A DNA stretch of 64,000 nucleotides from Bordetella petrii (lineage in GTDB: Bacteria; Pseudomonadota; Gammaproteobacteria; Burkholderiales; Burkholderiaceae_B): NCBI GenBank assembly GCA_017745595.1, contig WMBV01000004.1:62001-126000 (forward strand), read 5' to 3'. Shown piece by piece: positions 8,503 to 18,852 of this stretch. Below the pieces are notes generated by a model. That model did not search any database. It was not told where the DNA came from and saw only the letters and a program-made list of their open reading frames with translations. Both the position numbers and the translations under genes were made by a program. Numbering within the stretch: position 1 is the stretch's first letter; each line of letters opens with the position of its first letter.

Positions 8503-9774
8503 ATGCGTTTTTCGCCTCATCGTGTCTCGGGATTCGGGGTCGCCGCGCTTGTCGTACTGGCTGTGGCGGGCTGCAAAGAACAACCGCAAATGAATCCGGG
8601 CATGCCGCAGGTCAGCGTCATTACCGTCCAACCCAGGCCCGCTTCCATCGTGTCCGACCTGCCGGGCCGCGTCGATGCCGTGCGCGATGCGCAGATCCGC
8701 GCACGCGTCACCGGCATCGTCCAGAGCATCGAATTCGAGCAGGGGGGCGACGTCAAAGACGGCCAGTTGCTCTTCAAGATCGATCCCGCCCCCTATCGCG
8801 CCGCGCGCGACCAGGCGGCGGCGCAGCTCAAGCAGGCGCAGGCCGACCTGTTCAGCGCCAAGGCGCTGGCCAATCGCTACGCGCCGCTGGTCAAGGCCAA
8901 TGCCGTCAGCAAGCAAGAATACGACAACGCGGTCGCCGGCAGCCGCCAGGCCGATGCCGCCGTGGCCGCGGCCAAGGCCAACCTCGACGCCGCGAACATC
9001 AACCTGGGCTATACCGACGTCACCTCGCCCATCGAGGGCCGCATCGGCAAGCCCCTGGTCACCGAGGGCGCCCTGGTCGAAAGCACCTCGGCCACGCAAA
9101 TGGCCCTGGTGCAGCAACTCGACCCCATCTACATCGATTTCACGCAAAGCACGGTCGAACTGGCCAAGCTGCGCCGGGCCTTCGCCAGCGGCCAGATGAA
9201 GCGCATGGGCGATGACGCCGCGCGCGTCGAGGTGGTGCTCGAAGACGGCTCCATCTATGGCCACCCGGGCAAGCTGTTGTTTACCGGCATCACGGTCGAT
9301 CCCACCACCGGGCAGGTCAATCTGCGGGCCGAGGTCCCCAACCCCGACCACATCCTGCTGCCCGGCATGTATGTGCGCGTGCGGGTAGACGAAGGCACCG
9401 ACCAGCAGGCGCTGATGGTGCCGCAGCAGGCCCTGCAGCGCACCGCCGACGGCATGCAGAGCCTGATGCTGGTGCGCGACAACAAGATCGAGCAGACGGC
9501 GGTCACGACCGGATCGGTCATCGACAACCAGTGGCTCATTACCAGCGGCCTCAAGGCCGGCGACGTGGTGGTGGTCGAAGGCTTCCAGAAGATCCGTCCG
9601 GGCGCGCCGGTGCAGGCCTCGCCGTGGCAGCCCGGCGCGCAAGGCAAGGGCGCCCAGCCGGGCGCGGCCCAGCCCGGCGGCCAGGGGGCCCAGCCGGCCG
9701 GCGGCGCCGCCAAGCCCGCCGGCGAAGCTGGCCAGCCCGCCGGCGCAGGGGCCAAATCCGGGCAGCCGTCCTGA
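8503..9774 (+). CDS. RND efflux periplasmic adaptor (MexA/AcrA type)
   Basis: Membrane fusion protein linking the inner membrane RND pump to the outer membrane channel. 423 residues with lipobox A-V-A-G-C (lipidated Cys24). Order of parts: barrel-sandwich hybrid from about residue 60 (G-R-V-D-A-V-R-D-A-Q-I-R-A-R-V-T-G), an alpha hairpin at about 95-165, D-V-T-S-P-I-E-G-R-I-G at about 180-190, and a beta barrel and membrane-proximal domain to about 370. The last about 55 residues are Gly/Ala/Pro/Gln-rich low complexity, unusually long. GAGG at 8494-8497 supports the ATG at 8503. First gene of the efflux operon. Confidence 0.93.
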   Translation: MRFSPHRVSGFGVAALVVLAVAGCKEQPQMNPGMPQVSVITVQPRPASIVSDLPGRVDAVRDAQIRARVTGIVQSIEFEQGGDVKDGQLLFKIDPAPYRAARDQAAAQLKQAQADLFSAKALANRYAPLVKANAVSKQEYDNAVAGSRQADAAVAAAKANLDAANINLGYTDVTSPIEGRIGKPLVTEGALVESTSATQMALVQQLDPIYIDFTQSTVELAKLRRAFASGQMKRMGDDAARVEVVLEDGSIYGHPGKLLFTGITVDPTTGQVNLRAEVPNPDHILLPGMYVRVRVDEGTDQQALMVPQQALQRTADGMQSLMLVRDNKIEQTAVTTGSVIDNQWLITSGLKAGDVVVVEGFQKIRPGAPVQASPWQPGAQGKGAQPGAAQPGGQGAQPAGGAAKPAGEAGQPAGAGAKSGQPS

Positions 9775-9835
9775 ACGGCACGCGGCGCGCTGCGCCGTGT
9801 GCCGCATTTCGTGAGCACTTTCAGAGTCAGCCCAC

Positions 9836-12800
9836 ATGCCGCAATTTTTTATCGATCGACCAATTTTCGCCTGGGTAGTCGCCCTGTTCATCCTGCTGGC
9901 CGGGCTGTTGGCGATTCCCAACATGCCGGTCGCGCAGTATCCCGACGTGGCGCCGCCGGCCATCACCATCACGGCCACCTATCCCGGCGCCTCGGCCAAA
10001 GAGGTCGCCGAGTCGGTCACCAGCATCATCGAAGACCAGCTCAACGGCGCCAAGGGCCTGCTGTACTACGAATCCGTCAGTGACTCGTACGGCCAGTCGC
10101 AGATCACCGCCACCTTCGCGCCGGGCACCGACCCCGACCTGGCGCAGGTCGACGTGCAGAACCGCGTCTCCAACGTGTCCGCGCAGTTGCCCGTGGCCGT
10201 GAACCAGCAGGGCATCACGTACGAGCAGACCAGCGCCGGCTTCCTGATGATCGTCACGCTGTCGTCCACCGACGGCACGCTCGACCAGACCGCGCTGGCC
10301 GACTACATCACCCGCAACGTCCAGAACCCGGTCTCGCGCGTGCCCGGGGTGGGGCAGTTCCAGCTGTTCGCCGCGCCGCGCGCCATGCGCATCTGGATCG
10401 ACCCCAACAAGCTGGTGGGCTTCAATCTCAGCGCGGCCGAGGTCAATTCGGCCATCAGCCGGCAGAACGTACTGATTTCCGCCGGCAGCATGGGCGCGCC
10501 GCCCAACCCCGACAGCCAGCGCTCTACCGCCACCGTCATCGTCAACGGGCAGCTTTCCACGGTAGAAGCCTTCGGCAATATCGTGCTGCGCGCCAATACC
10601 GACGGTTCGTCGGTGCGCCTGCGCGACGTCGCGCGCATCGAGGTCGGCGCCGACAACTACCAGTTCGGCGCGCGCCTGAACGGCAAGCCCACCGCCGCGT
10701 TCGCCATCGTGCTGTCGCCCGATGCCAACGCCCTGGCCACGGCCGAGGGCGTGCGCGCCCAGATGGAGTCGCTGTCCCAGTATTTCCCGGGCAACATCAA
10801 GTACGACATCCCGTACGACACCGCGCCCTACGTCAAGATTTCCATCGAGCAGGTGCTGCATACGCTGGGCGAAGCCATGGTGCTGGTGTTCCTGGTGATG
10901 TTCCTGTTCCTGCAGAACGTGCGCTACACGCTGATCCCGGCCCTGGTGGTGCCGGTGGCCATGCTGGGGGCCTTCGCGGTGATGCTGGCGCTGGGCTTCT
11001 CGATCAACGTACTGACCATGTTCGCCATGGTGCTGGCCATCGGCATCCTGGTCGACGATGCCATCGTGGTGGTCGAGAACGTCGAGCGCATCATGGCCAG
11101 CGAGGGCCTGCCGCCCAAAGAGGCCACCAAGAAGGCCATGCCGCAGATCAGCGGCGCCATCGTCGGCATTACGCTGGTGCTGGTCACGGTGTTCCTGCCG
11201 CTGGCTTTCATGAGCGGCTCGGTGGGCGTCATCTACCGCCAGTTCTCGGTGGCGATGGCCGTGTCGATCTTCTTTTCGGCCTTCCTGGCGCTGACATTCA
11301 CCCCGGCGCTGTGCGCCACCATCCTGAAGCCCATTCCCAAGGGGCATCATGAAGACAAAAAGGGATTCTTCGGCTGGTTCAACCGCAAGTTCGACGCCAC
11401 CACGCACAACTACCAGAACTGGGTCGCGCGCATCCTGCACAAGGGCGGACGCATGATGCTGTTCTTCCTGGTGCTGGTGGTGCTGCTGGGCTGGCTGTAC
11501 CTGCGGCTGCCGTCGTCGTTCCTGCCTGAAGAAGACCAGGGCTACGTGGTCAGCAACATCGAACTGCCCACCGGCGCCAGCGCCAACCGCACGGTCGAGG
11601 TGATCAAGCAGGTCGAAGACTACTTCATGGGGCTGCCCGCGGTCGAAAACGTCATCGCGGTGCAGGGCTTCAGCTTCAACGGCAACGGCCTGAACGCGGC
11701 GATCGCGTTCACCACCCTGAAAGACTTCTCCGAGCGCAAGAGCGCCCAGGACTCGGCGGGCGCGATCGCGTTCGCCGCCTTCCAGAAGCAGTTGATGGGC
11801 ATCCACGACGCCCAGGTGTTCACCCTGGTGCCGCCCGCCATTTCCTCGCTGGGCAATGCCAGCGGCTTCGACTTCCGCCTGCAGGACCGCGCCAACGCGG
11901 GCAGCGCCGCGCTGGCCCAGGCCACCGGCCAGTTGATGGGCATGGCCATGAAGAGCCCGGTGCTGTCGCAGGTGCGCATCACCGGCCTGGGCGAAGGGCC
12001 GCAGCTGAACTTGACCATCGACCGCGACAAGGCCGCCGCCCTAGGTGTCGACTTCGATGCGGCCGCCACGCTGATTTCCACGGCGCTGGGCTCGGCCTAC
12101 ATCGACAAGTTCCCCAACATGGGCCGCATGCAGAACATCTGGGTGCAGGCCGAGGCGCGCCATCGCATGCAGGTCGACGACATCCTGCGGATGAACGTCA
12201 ACAACAACCAGGGCGGCATGGTGCCCCTGTCCACCTTTGTGTCGGCCAAGTGGGCGCAGGGGCCGGTGCAGGTGGTGCGCTACAACAGCTACGAGTCGAT
12301 GCGCATCGGCGGCGACGCGGCGCCCGGCTACACCACCGGCGAGGCCATGGCCGAAATGGAGCGCATGGTGGGCCAGCTGCCGGCCGGCTTCGGCTACGAA
12401 TGGAACGGCCTGTCGTTCCAAGAGCGGCAGGCGGGCAACCAGGCCCCCATCCTGATGGGCCTGTCGCTGCTGGTGGTGTTCCTGGTGCTGGCGGCCCTGT
12501 ACGAAAGCTGGGCCATCCCGCTGTCGGTCATGCTGGTGGTGCCGCTGGGCATGCTGGGCGCGGTGGCGCTGGTGTCCGTGCTGGGCATGTCCAACGACGT
12601 GTACTTCCAGGTGGGCATGGTCACGGTGATCGGGCTGGCCGCCAAGAACGCCATCCTGATCGTCGAGTTCGCCAAAGACCAGTACGCCCGCGGCATGGGC
12701 CTGTACGAGGCCACGGTCGAGGCGGCCCGCCTGCGCTTCCGCCCCATCCTGATGACCTCGCTGGCATTCATCCTGGGCGTGATCCCGCTGGCCATCGCCA

Positions 12801-13060
12801 CCGGCGCGGGGGCGGCCAGCCAGCGCGCCGTCGGCATCGGCGTGCTGGGCGGCATGCTGGCGGCCACGCCGTTCGCGGTCATCTTCGTGCCCACCTTCTT
12901 CGTGGTGGTGCTTGGCCTGTTCAAGACCAAGCCGCGCCTGCTGGGCAACGAGCTCAAGGAATTCGAAGCCGAGCAGGCCGCCAAGCGCGCCCGCGAGGCG
13001 GACTCCGACCAATCGGGCACGGGGCCGTCCGCGGCGCCCGGCCAGGAGGGCAAGGAATGA
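9836..13060 (+). CDS. RND efflux transporter permease (MexB/AcrB type, HAE1)
   Basis: Inner membrane drug/proton antiporter of 1074 residues. It begins M-P-Q-F-F-I-D-R-P-I-F-A-W, standard for HAE1 pumps. The proton relay is intact: Asp407-Asp408 in I-L-V-D-D-A-I-V-V-V-E-N and a Lys at 937 in G-L-A-A-K-N-A-I-L-I-V-E-F. Twelve membrane helices and two large periplasmic loops are present. The gene lies 61 bp after the adaptor and overlaps the outer membrane factor by 4 bp. The last about 35 residues form a charged tail. Likely exports hydrophobic drugs or solvents; the actual substrates cannot be read from sequence. Confidence 0.95.
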   Translation: MPQFFIDRPIFAWVVALFILLAGLLAIPNMPVAQYPDVAPPAITITATYPGASAKEVAESVTSIIEDQLNGAKGLLYYESVSDSYGQSQITATFAPGTDPDLAQVDVQNRVSNVSAQLPVAVNQQGITYEQTSAGFLMIVTLSSTDGTLDQTALADYITRNVQNPVSRVPGVGQFQLFAAPRAMRIWIDPNKLVGFNLSAAEVNSAISRQNVLISAGSMGAPPNPDSQRSTATVIVNGQLSTVEAFGNIVLRANTDGSSVRLRDVARIEVGADNYQFGARLNGKPTAAFAIVLSPDANALATAEGVRAQMESLSQYFPGNIKYDIPYDTAPYVKISIEQVLHTLGEAMVLVFLVMFLFLQNVRYTLIPALVVPVAMLGAFAVMLALGFSINVLTMFAMVLAIGILVDDAIVVVENVERIMASEGLPPKEATKKAMPQISGAIVGITLVLVTVFLPLAFMSGSVGVIYRQFSVAMAVSIFFSAFLALTFTPALCATILKPIPKGHHEDKKGFFGWFNRKFDATTHNYQNWVARILHKGGRMMLFFLVLVVLLGWLYLRLPSSFLPEEDQGYVVSNIELPTGASANRTVEVIKQVEDYFMGLPAVENVIAVQGFSFNGNGLNAAIAFTTLKDFSERKSAQDSAGAIAFAAFQKQLMGIHDAQVFTLVPPAISSLGNASGFDFRLQDRANAGSAALAQATGQLMGMAMKSPVLSQVRITGLGEGPQLNLTIDRDKAAALGVDFDAAATLISTALGSAYIDKFPNMGRMQNIWVQAEARHRMQVDDILRMNVNNNQGGMVPLSTFVSAKWAQGPVQVVRYNSYESMRIGGDAAPGYTTGEAMAEMERMVGQLPAGFGYEWNGLSFQERQAGNQAPILMGLSLLVVFLVLAALYESWAIPLSVMLVVPLGMLGAVALVSVLGMSNDVYFQVGMVTVIGLAAKNAILIVEFAKDQYARGMGLYEATVEAARLRFRPILMTSLAFILGVIPLAIATGAGAASQRAVGIGVLGGMLAATPFAVIFVPTFFVVVLGLFKTKPRLLGNELKEFEAEQAAKRAREADSDQSGTGPSAAPGQEGKE

Positions 13061-14559
13061 CAGCCCTGATGTACAAACGAACCGCGCTGTCGGCGTGCCT
13101 GGCGGCGATGCTCGCGGGCTGCTCGCTCGCGCCCGATTACCAGCGCCCCGAATCGCCCGTGCCGGGCGACTGGCCGGCGCAGCCCCAGGTGCAGTACGGC
13201 AGCTACGACCGGCCCACCTCGGTGGGCGAGCAACCGGCCCAGGCGGTGGCGCCGGCCGGCGCCGTGCCGGCGGCCGACATCGGCTGGCGCGAGTTCTTCC
13301 GCGATCCGCGCCTGCAGGCCTTGATCGAACTGTCGCTGCTCAACAACCGCGATCTGCGCATTGCCGTCCAGCGAGTCGAAGAGGCCCGGGCCCAATACGG
13401 GGTGCAGCGCGGCGCCCAGTGGCCCAGCATCGGCGCCGGCGTCGAGGGCACGCGGCAGCGGCTGCCGGCCAACATGAGCCAGACCGGCGAGAGCTTCGTC
13501 GGCAACAGCTTCCAGGCCGGCATCGGCCTGACCACGTTCGAAATCGACCTGTTCGGCCGGCTGCGCAATCTTTCCGAAGCCGCCTACCAACAATACCTGG
13601 CCACGGAACAGGCGCAGCGCAGCGTGCACATCACCTTGGTGGGCGCGGTGGCGCAGGCCTATTTCACGCAGCGCGCCGCCGAGGTCCAGCTCGATCTCAC
13701 CCGCAAGACCCTGGCCTCGCGCCAGGAATCGTACGACCTGGTCAAGCGCCGCTTCGACGGCGGCGTGGCTTCGGAACTCGAACTGAACCAGTCCAAGGGG
13801 CTGCTGGATTCGGCCTCGGCCGACCTGGCGCAGCTGGCGCGGGTGCGGGCACAGTCCATCAACGCGCTGACCGTGCTGGTGGGCACGCCGTTGCCGGCCG
13901 ATCTGCCGGCGCCCGCCGAATTCGGCCGCGACCAGCTGCTGGCCACCGTGCCGGCCGGGCTGCCTTCCGAACTGCTCGAACGCCGTCCCGACATCATGGC
14001 GGCCGAGAACCAGCTGAAGGCGGCCAACGCCAACATCGGCGCGGCCCGCGCGGCGTTCTTTCCCACCATTTCGCTGACGGGCATGCTGGGCTTTGCCAGT
14101 ACTTCGATGGGGTCGCTGTTCGAAGGCAGCCAGCGCGCCTGGAATTTCACGCCCTCGCTCACCACGCCCATCTTCGCCGGCGGCAGCATCCGCGAAGGCC
14201 TGAACCTGGCCAAGGCGCGCGACAACATCGCGGTGGCGCAGTACGAGCAGACCATCCAGCAGGCGTTCCAGGAAGTCTCCGACGCGCTGGCCGGCGAGGC
14301 CACCTATGGCGCGCAGATCGATGCCTTGCGCTCATTGCAGACGTCGACCGCGCGCACGCTGGAATTGTCGAACCTGCGCTATACCAACGGCGTCGACAGC
14401 TACCTGCAGGTGCAAACCGCCCAGGTGGATTTCTTCAGCGCGCAACTGGGCCTGGTGCAGGCCGGCCTGGAAGCCCTGAATAACCGCGTCGAACTTTACA
14501 AGGCCCTGGGCGGCGGCTGGCACGAAGCCACGCAAGTCTCTTCCACGAAAGCACCATGA
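13057..14559 (+). CDS. RND efflux outer membrane factor (OprM/NodT family)
   Basis: TolC-like trimeric outer membrane channel subunit of 500 residues. Lipobox M-L-A-G-C puts the lipid on Cys22, followed by S-L-A-P-D-Y-Q-R-P typical of OprM. Two outer membrane efflux repeats are seen, about residues 90-270 and 290-480, with F-E-I-D-L-F-G-R-L in the first and the R-R-P-D-I-M-A-A-E hinge near 310. An insertion of about 20 residues lies around position 45-65. It starts in the pump gene (ATGA) and its own stop overlaps the start of pdxJ (ATGA), so the efflux operon is physically fused to housekeeping genes. Confidence 0.94.
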   Translation: MTALMYKRTALSACLAAMLAGCSLAPDYQRPESPVPGDWPAQPQVQYGSYDRPTSVGEQPAQAVAPAGAVPAADIGWREFFRDPRLQALIELSLLNNRDLRIAVQRVEEARAQYGVQRGAQWPSIGAGVEGTRQRLPANMSQTGESFVGNSFQAGIGLTTFEIDLFGRLRNLSEAAYQQYLATEQAQRSVHITLVGAVAQAYFTQRAAEVQLDLTRKTLASRQESYDLVKRRFDGGVASELELNQSKGLLDSASADLAQLARVRAQSINALTVLVGTPLPADLPAPAEFGRDQLLATVPAGLPSELLERRPDIMAAENQLKAANANIGAARAAFFPTISLTGMLGFASTSMGSLFEGSQRAWNFTPSLTTPIFAGGSIREGLNLAKARDNIAVAQYEQTIQQAFQEVSDALAGEATYGAQIDALRSLQTSTARTLELSNLRYTNGVDSYLQVQTAQVDFFSAQLGLVQAGLEALNNRVELYKALGGGWHEATQVSSTKAP

Positions 14560-15296
14560 TAGAACTCGGCGTCAACATCGATCACGTGGCGACGCTGCGC
14601 CAGCAGCGCCACACCACTTATCCCGATCCGGTCGCGGCCGCGCTGCGCGCCGAAGACGCGGGCGCCGACCTCATCACCCTGCATTTGCGCGAAGACCGCC
14701 GCCACATCCAGGACGCGGATGTGCACGCCATGCGGCCGCTGCTGCGCACCCGCATGAACCTCGAATGCGCGATCACGCCCGAGATGCTCGACATCGCCTG
14801 CGGCGTGCGGCCCAGCGACGTCTGCCTGGTGCCCGAAAAGCGTACCGAGCTCACCACCGAAGGCGGGCTGGACGTCGCCGGCGCGCTGGCCGCCGTGCGC
14901 GATGCCGTGGCGCGCCTGCACGATGCCGGCATCCGGGTGTCGCTGTTCATCGACCCCGAACCGGTCCAGATCCAGGCGGCCGCCCAGGCCGGCGCCACCG
15001 TCATCGAGCTGCATACCGGGGCTTACGCCGAGGCGCCCGAGGGCCAGGCCGAGCCCGAACTCGCGCGGCTGCGCGCCGCCCTGGGCGAGGGCCTGCGCCA
15101 GGGCATGCGCGTCAATGCCGGGCATGGCCTGCACTATGGCAACGTGGCGCCCATCGCGGCGCTGGACGGCATCGCCGAGCTCAACATCGGCCATGCCATC
15201 GTGGCCCAGGCGGTGTTCGACGGCTGGGAAAAGGCCGTGCGCGACATGAAGGCACTGATGGTGCAGGCGCGCCGGCAGGCGCTGCGCGGCCGCTGA
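14556..15296 (+). CDS. pdxJ: Pyridoxine 5-phosphate synthase PdxJ
   Basis: Condenses 1-deoxyxylulose 5-phosphate with 3-amino-2-oxopropyl phosphate to pyridoxine 5-phosphate, the last ring-forming step of vitamin B6 synthesis. The 246-residue protein has the unmistakable N-terminus [23 protein letters not shown] near 70, C-L-V-P-E-K-R near 90, and [11 protein letters not shown] near 190. Starts inside the stop of the outer membrane factor gene. In many proteobacteria pdxJ follows recO and precedes acpS; acpS is here, recO is not. Confidence 0.98.
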   Translation: MIELGVNIDHVATLRQQRHTTYPDPVAAALRAEDAGADLITLHLREDRRHIQDADVHAMRPLLRTRMNLECAITPEMLDIACGVRPSDVCLVPEKRTELTTEGGLDVAGALAAVRDAVARLHDAGIRVSLFIDPEPVQIQAAAQAGATVIELHTGAYAEAPEGQAEPELARLRAALGEGLRQGMRVNAGHGLHYGNVAPIAALDGIAELNIGHAIVAQAVFDGWEKAVRDMKALMVQARRQALRGR

Positions 15297-15316
15297 GCCC
15301 GCCCCGGGGCGGGCTC
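15295..15316 (+). terminator. Perfect 22-bp palindrome at the pdxJ stop
   Basis: GAGCCCGCCCC followed by its exact reverse complement, starting within the pdxJ stop codon. It can form a strong hairpin in RNA but has no T-run, so it is more likely a processing or pausing site than a full stop; acpS follows within 70 bp. Confidence 0.4.
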
Positions 15317-15381
15317 GGTCGCGTATCATTCCAGATACGGGGCGCTTGCCGCCTCGCGTTTCGCTTGCCGACCCGAACCCG

Positions 15382-15819
15382 ATGTCCGATATCTCTGTCA
15401 CTCCCACTCCCGCCCCCGCCGGCGGCATCGCCGGCATCGGCATGGACCTGCTGCGCATCGACCGCGTCGAACGCGCGCTGGCGCGCCATGGCGACCGCTT
15501 CGCCGAAAAAATCCTGGGCCCCGAAGAACTGCAGAAATTCCACGCCCGCCGCGCCCGCGACGCGGCCCGCGGCGTGCGCTTCCTGGCCACGCGCTTCGCC
15601 GCCAAAGAGGCCTTTTCCAAGGCCATCGGCCTGGGCATGCGCATGCCCATGACCTGGACCCGCCTGCAGACCCTGAACGCCCCGGGCGGGCGGCCCGTGC
15701 TGGTCATGGCTCCCAGCCTGCTCGAGTGGTACCAGCCGCGCTTCGGCGCCGCCCACGTTTCCATTACCGACGAATCCGACCTGGCCGCCGCCTATGTGGT
15801 GGTCGAACGCAAGGCCTGA
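15382..15819 (+). CDS. acpS: Holo-[acyl-carrier-protein] synthase AcpS
   Basis: Transfers the phosphopantetheine arm of CoA to acyl carrier protein. 145 residues (E. coli 126) with a Pro/Thr-rich N-terminal extension of about 17 residues. The metal/CoA site motifs are present: [12 protein letters not shown] near residue 21 and [13 protein letters not shown] near 72. The ATG at 15382 is favoured, although AcpS activity would only need the protein from about residue 15 on. Placed between pdxJ and nagZ on the same strand. Confidence 0.95.
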   Translation: MSDISVTPTPAPAGGIAGIGMDLLRIDRVERALARHGDRFAEKILGPEELQKFHARRARDAARGVRFLATRFAAKEAFSKAIGLGMRMPMTWTRLQTLNAPGGRPVLVMAPSLLEWYQPRFGAAHVSITDESDLAAAYVVVERKA

Positions 15820-15859
15820 GGCCGGTTCGCTTTTTTCCCGCTACCCAAGGACACCCGCA

Positions 15860-16915
15860 ATGGCCAAGAAAAACAAAGCCCCGCTGCCGCCCGGCCCGGT
15901 CATGGTCGATGTGGCCGGCACGACCCTCACCAAAGAAGAAAAGCGCCGCCTGCGGCACCCGCTGGTCGGCGGCGTGATCCTGTTCGCGCGCAATTTCGAA
16001 AGCCGCCGCCAACTGTGCGCGCTCACGCGCAAGATCCACCGCGCGCGCAACGCGCCCCTGTTGATCGCCGTCGACCACGAAGGCGGCCGGGTGCAGCGCT
16101 TTCGCGATGACGGCTTCACGCCGCTGCCGCCCATGCAGGCGCTGGGCAAGGTCTGGGACGCCGACCCGCTGGCCGCCATGCGCCTGGCCACCGAGGCGGG
16201 TTACGTGCTGGCGGCCGAACTGCGCGCCTGCGGCGTCGATCTCAGCTTCACGCCCGTGCTCGACCTGGATTACGGCGTCAGCAAGGTCATCGGCAACCGC
16301 GCGTTCCACCGCGACCCGCGCGTGGTGGCGATGTTGGCGCGGGCGCTGGCGCAGGGCCTGGCGCAGGCCGGCATGTCGGCCTGCGGCAAGCATTTTCCGG
16401 GACACGGTTTCGTCGGTGCCGATTCGCACCACGAAATCCCGGTCGATCCGCGCACGCTCGAGCGCATCCTGAAAGACGACGCGGCGCCCTATGCCTGGCT
16501 GGGCGACGCGGTGCTGCCGGCCGTGATGCCCGCCCACGTCATTTATCCCAAGGTCGACAAGCAGCCGGCCGGCTTTTCGCGCCGCTGGGTACAAGACATC
16601 CTGCGCGGCCAACTGGGCTACGACGGGGTGGTGTTCTCCGACGACCTCACCATGGAAGGCGCGGCGGTGGCGGGCGATATCCTGGCGCGCGCGCAGGCCG
16701 CGCTGGGCGCCGGCTGCGACATGGTGCTGGTGTGCAACCGGCCCGACCTGGCCGACGAACTGCTCCAGCGCCTGGACGTCGCCCATCCGCCGGAATCGGT
16801 GGCCCGCATCCGCCGCCTGATGCCGCGCTTCGCCATGCCCGACTGGGACACCCTGCAGGCCGAAACCCGCTACCAGCATGCCCGACGAATTCAATCTCAA
16901 ATCGTTCCTGGCTGA
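15860..16915 (+). CDS. nagZ: Beta-N-acetylhexosaminidase NagZ
   Basis: Cytoplasmic glycoside hydrolase family 3 enzyme of peptidoglycan recycling; removes N-acetylglucosamine from anhydromuropeptides and so feeds AmpC-type signalling. 351 residues. Motifs: [10 protein letters not shown] near 37, [10 protein letters not shown] near 74, K-H-F-P-G-H-G near 176 with the catalytic His-Asp loop D-S-H-H-E-I-P-V-D following, and F-S-D-D-L-T-M-E-G (nucleophile Asp) near 258. The start at 15860 follows AAGG at 15847-15850. Its last 38 bp overlap uvrC in another frame. Confidence 0.96.
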   Translation: MAKKNKAPLPPGPVMVDVAGTTLTKEEKRRLRHPLVGGVILFARNFESRRQLCALTRKIHRARNAPLLIAVDHEGGRVQRFRDDGFTPLPPMQALGKVWDADPLAAMRLATEAGYVLAAELRACGVDLSFTPVLDLDYGVSKVIGNRAFHRDPRVVAMLARALAQGLAQAGMSACGKHFPGHGFVGADSHHEIPVDPRTLERILKDDAAPYAWLGDAVLPAVMPAHVIYPKVDKQPAGFSRRWVQDILRGQLGYDGVVFSDDLTMEGAAVAGDILARAQAALGAGCDMVLVCNRPDLADELLQRLDVAHPPESVARIRRLMPRFAMPDWDTLQAETRYQHARRIQSQIVPG

Positions 16916-18707
16916 CCTGCCGCACCTGCCCGGCGTCTATCGCCACATGGACGCCGACGGCGTCGTCATGTATGTAGGCAAGGCGCGCGACCTGAAAAAG
17001 CGCGTCTCGTCGTACTTCCAGAAAAACCTGGCCAGCCCCCGCATCGCCCAGATGGTGGCGAAGGTGGCGCGCGTCGAGGTGACCGTCACGCGCTCCGAGG
17101 CCGAGGCGCTGCTGCTTGAAAACAATCTCATCAAGAGCCTGCGGCCGCGCTACAACATCCTGTTCCGCGACGACAAGTCGTACCCGTACCTGCTGATCAC
17201 CGGCCACGAATGGCCGCGCATCGCCTACTATCGCGGCGCCACCAACAAGCGCGGCCAGTTTTTCGGGCCCTTTCCCAATGCCTGGGCGGTGCGCGAAACC
17301 ATCCAGATCCTGCAAAAAGTATTTCGCCTGCGCACTTGCGAAGACACGGTGTTCGCCAATCGTTCGCGCCCCTGCCTGCTGCACCAGATCGGCCGCTGTT
17401 CGGCGCCGTGCGTCGGCGCCGTCGCCGCCGACGACTACGCGCGCGACGTCGAGCGCGCCGTGCGCTTCCTGAACGGCGAGGCGCGCGAGGTCATGGGCGA
17501 GATCGAGCAGCGCATGCTGCAGGCGTCGGGCGAGCTGCGCTTCGAAGAAGCCGCGGCGCTGCGCGACCAGATGGGCTCGCTGGCGCGCGTGCTGCACCAG
17601 CAAACCATGGAAGATACCGGCGGCGAAGACACCGACATCATTGCCGTGGCTTCGGCGGGCGGCAAGACGTGCGTGAACCTGGCCATGGTGCGCGCCGGCC
17701 GCCACCTGGGCGACAAGCCGTTCTTCCCGGTGCACGTCGACGGGCAGGACGCGCCCCAGGTGCTCGAGGCCTTCATTGCCCAGCATTACACCGACAACCC
17801 GCTGCCGCCGGTGCTGGTGTGTACGCACGCCTTGCCCGACGCCGGCCTGATGGCGCTGCTGGCCGAGCAGGCTCATGCGCGGCCCGCGCGCGTCCTGACC
17901 CGGCCCCAGGGCGTGCGGCGCGCCTGGCTGGAACAGGCCGCCAAGAACGCAGAAATGGCGCTGGCCCGCGCACTGACCGAGACCGGCGCGCGCGCCGCCC
18001 GCACGCTGGCGCTGGCCGAGGCGCTCGACCTGGACACCGACGAAGCCGCGCTGGATGCCCTGCGCATCGAATGTTTCGACATCAGCCATACCGCCGGGGA
18101 AGCCACCCAGGCGTCCTGTGTGGTGTTCCTGCATCACGATATGCAGCCTTCGCAATACCGGCGCTATAACATCGCCGGCATTACCCCGGGCGACGACTAC
18201 GCCGCCATGCGCCAGGTACTGACGCGGCGCTTCGGCAAGGTGGCGGATGGCGAGGCGCCCATGCCGGGGCTGGTGCTGATCGACGGCGGCAAGGGCCAGG
18301 TCGAAGTGGCGCGGCAGGTGTTCGCCGAACTGGGGCTGGACATCCAGACCCTGGTGGGGGTGGCCAAGGGGGAAGGGCGCAAGGTCGGCCTGGAAACCCT
18401 GGTATTCGCCGATGGCCGTCCGCCGGTGGCCCTGGGCGGCGAATCGGCCGCGCTGATGCTGATCGCCCAGGTGCGCGACGAGGCCCACCGTTTTGCCATT
18501 ACCGGCATGCGCGCGCGCCGCGCCAAGGCCCGCAATGTGTCCCGCCTGGAAGAAATCGAAGGAATCGGCGCGCGCCGCCGCCAGCGGCTGCTGGCGCGGT
18601 TCGGCGGGTTTTCCGGGGTGGCCTCGGCCAGCATCGAAGACCTGGCGTCGGTCGAGGGCATCTCATACGACCTGGCCGAACGCATCTACGAGGCCTTGCG
18701 TGGCTGA
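16878..18707 (+). CDS. uvrC: Excinuclease ABC subunit C
   Basis: Dual-incision nuclease of nucleotide excision repair, 609 residues. GIY-YIG domain at about 13-95 (L-P-G-V-Y-R-H and [14 protein letters not shown]), a cysteine group at about 155-180 (C-E-D-T, R-P-C-L-L-H-Q, R-C-S-A-P-C), which in UvrC holds an iron-sulfur cluster, the UVR UvrB-binding segment near 215-235, the RNase-H-like nuclease with I-D-G-G-K-G-Q near 470, and tandem helix-hairpin-helix motifs after 555 ending at the C-terminus. All active parts are present. Overlap with nagZ means linked translation. Confidence 0.97.
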   Translation: MPDEFNLKSFLADLPHLPGVYRHMDADGVVMYVGKARDLKKRVSSYFQKNLASPRIAQMVAKVARVEVTVTRSEAEALLLENNLIKSLRPRYNILFRDDKSYPYLLITGHEWPRIAYYRGATNKRGQFFGPFPNAWAVRETIQILQKVFRLRTCEDTVFANRSRPCLLHQIGRCSAPCVGAVAADDYARDVERAVRFLNGEAREVMGEIEQRMLQASGELRFEEAAALRDQMGSLARVLHQQTMEDTGGEDTDIIAVASAGGKTCVNLAMVRAGRHLGDKPFFPVHVDGQDAPQVLEAFIAQHYTDNPLPPVLVCTHALPDAGLMALLAEQAHARPARVLTRPQGVRRAWLEQAAKNAEMALARALTETGARAARTLALAEALDLDTDEAALDALRIECFDISHTAGEATQASCVVFLHHDMQPSQYRRYNIAGITPGDDYAAMRQVLTRRFGKVADGEAPMPGLVLIDGGKGQVEVARQVFAELGLDIQTLVGVAKGEGRKVGLETLVFADGRPPVALGGESAALMLIAQVRDEAHRFAITGMRARRAKARNVSRLEEIEGIGARRRQRLLARFGGFSGVASASIEDLASVEGISYDLAERIYEALRG

Positions 18708-18721
18708 AACCGCTCGGAACT

Positions 18722-18824
18722 GCAAGCGCAGCGCAGCGTGGGGGCCCTTTTGCCGCCGGGCCGCCCCAAGGCAAAAGCGCCCCCTTGGGGGGCAGCAAGC
18801 GCAGCGCAGCGTGGGGGCCCTTTT
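18722..18824. repeat. GC-rich hairpin repeat with 30-bp direct repeat
   Basis: Two exact 30-bp copies (18722-18751 and 18795-18824, each starting GCAAGCGCAGCGCAGCGTGG) flank a hairpin CGCCCCC-TTGG-GGGGC region. It starts 14 bp after the uvrC stop and belongs to the same family as the triple repeat at 54.8 kb. Read on the minus strand it gives a GC stem followed by a T-run, so it may stop antisense transcription. Confidence 0.8.
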
Positions 18825-18852
18825 CCCTTTGGTGATGTAGCATACGTGCATT

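Noticed and set aside
9827..11806. 659-residue frame antisense to the RND pump
   Set aside because: His/Gln/Arg/Gly-rich antisense frame typical of high-GC coding DNA, with no domain or ribosome site.
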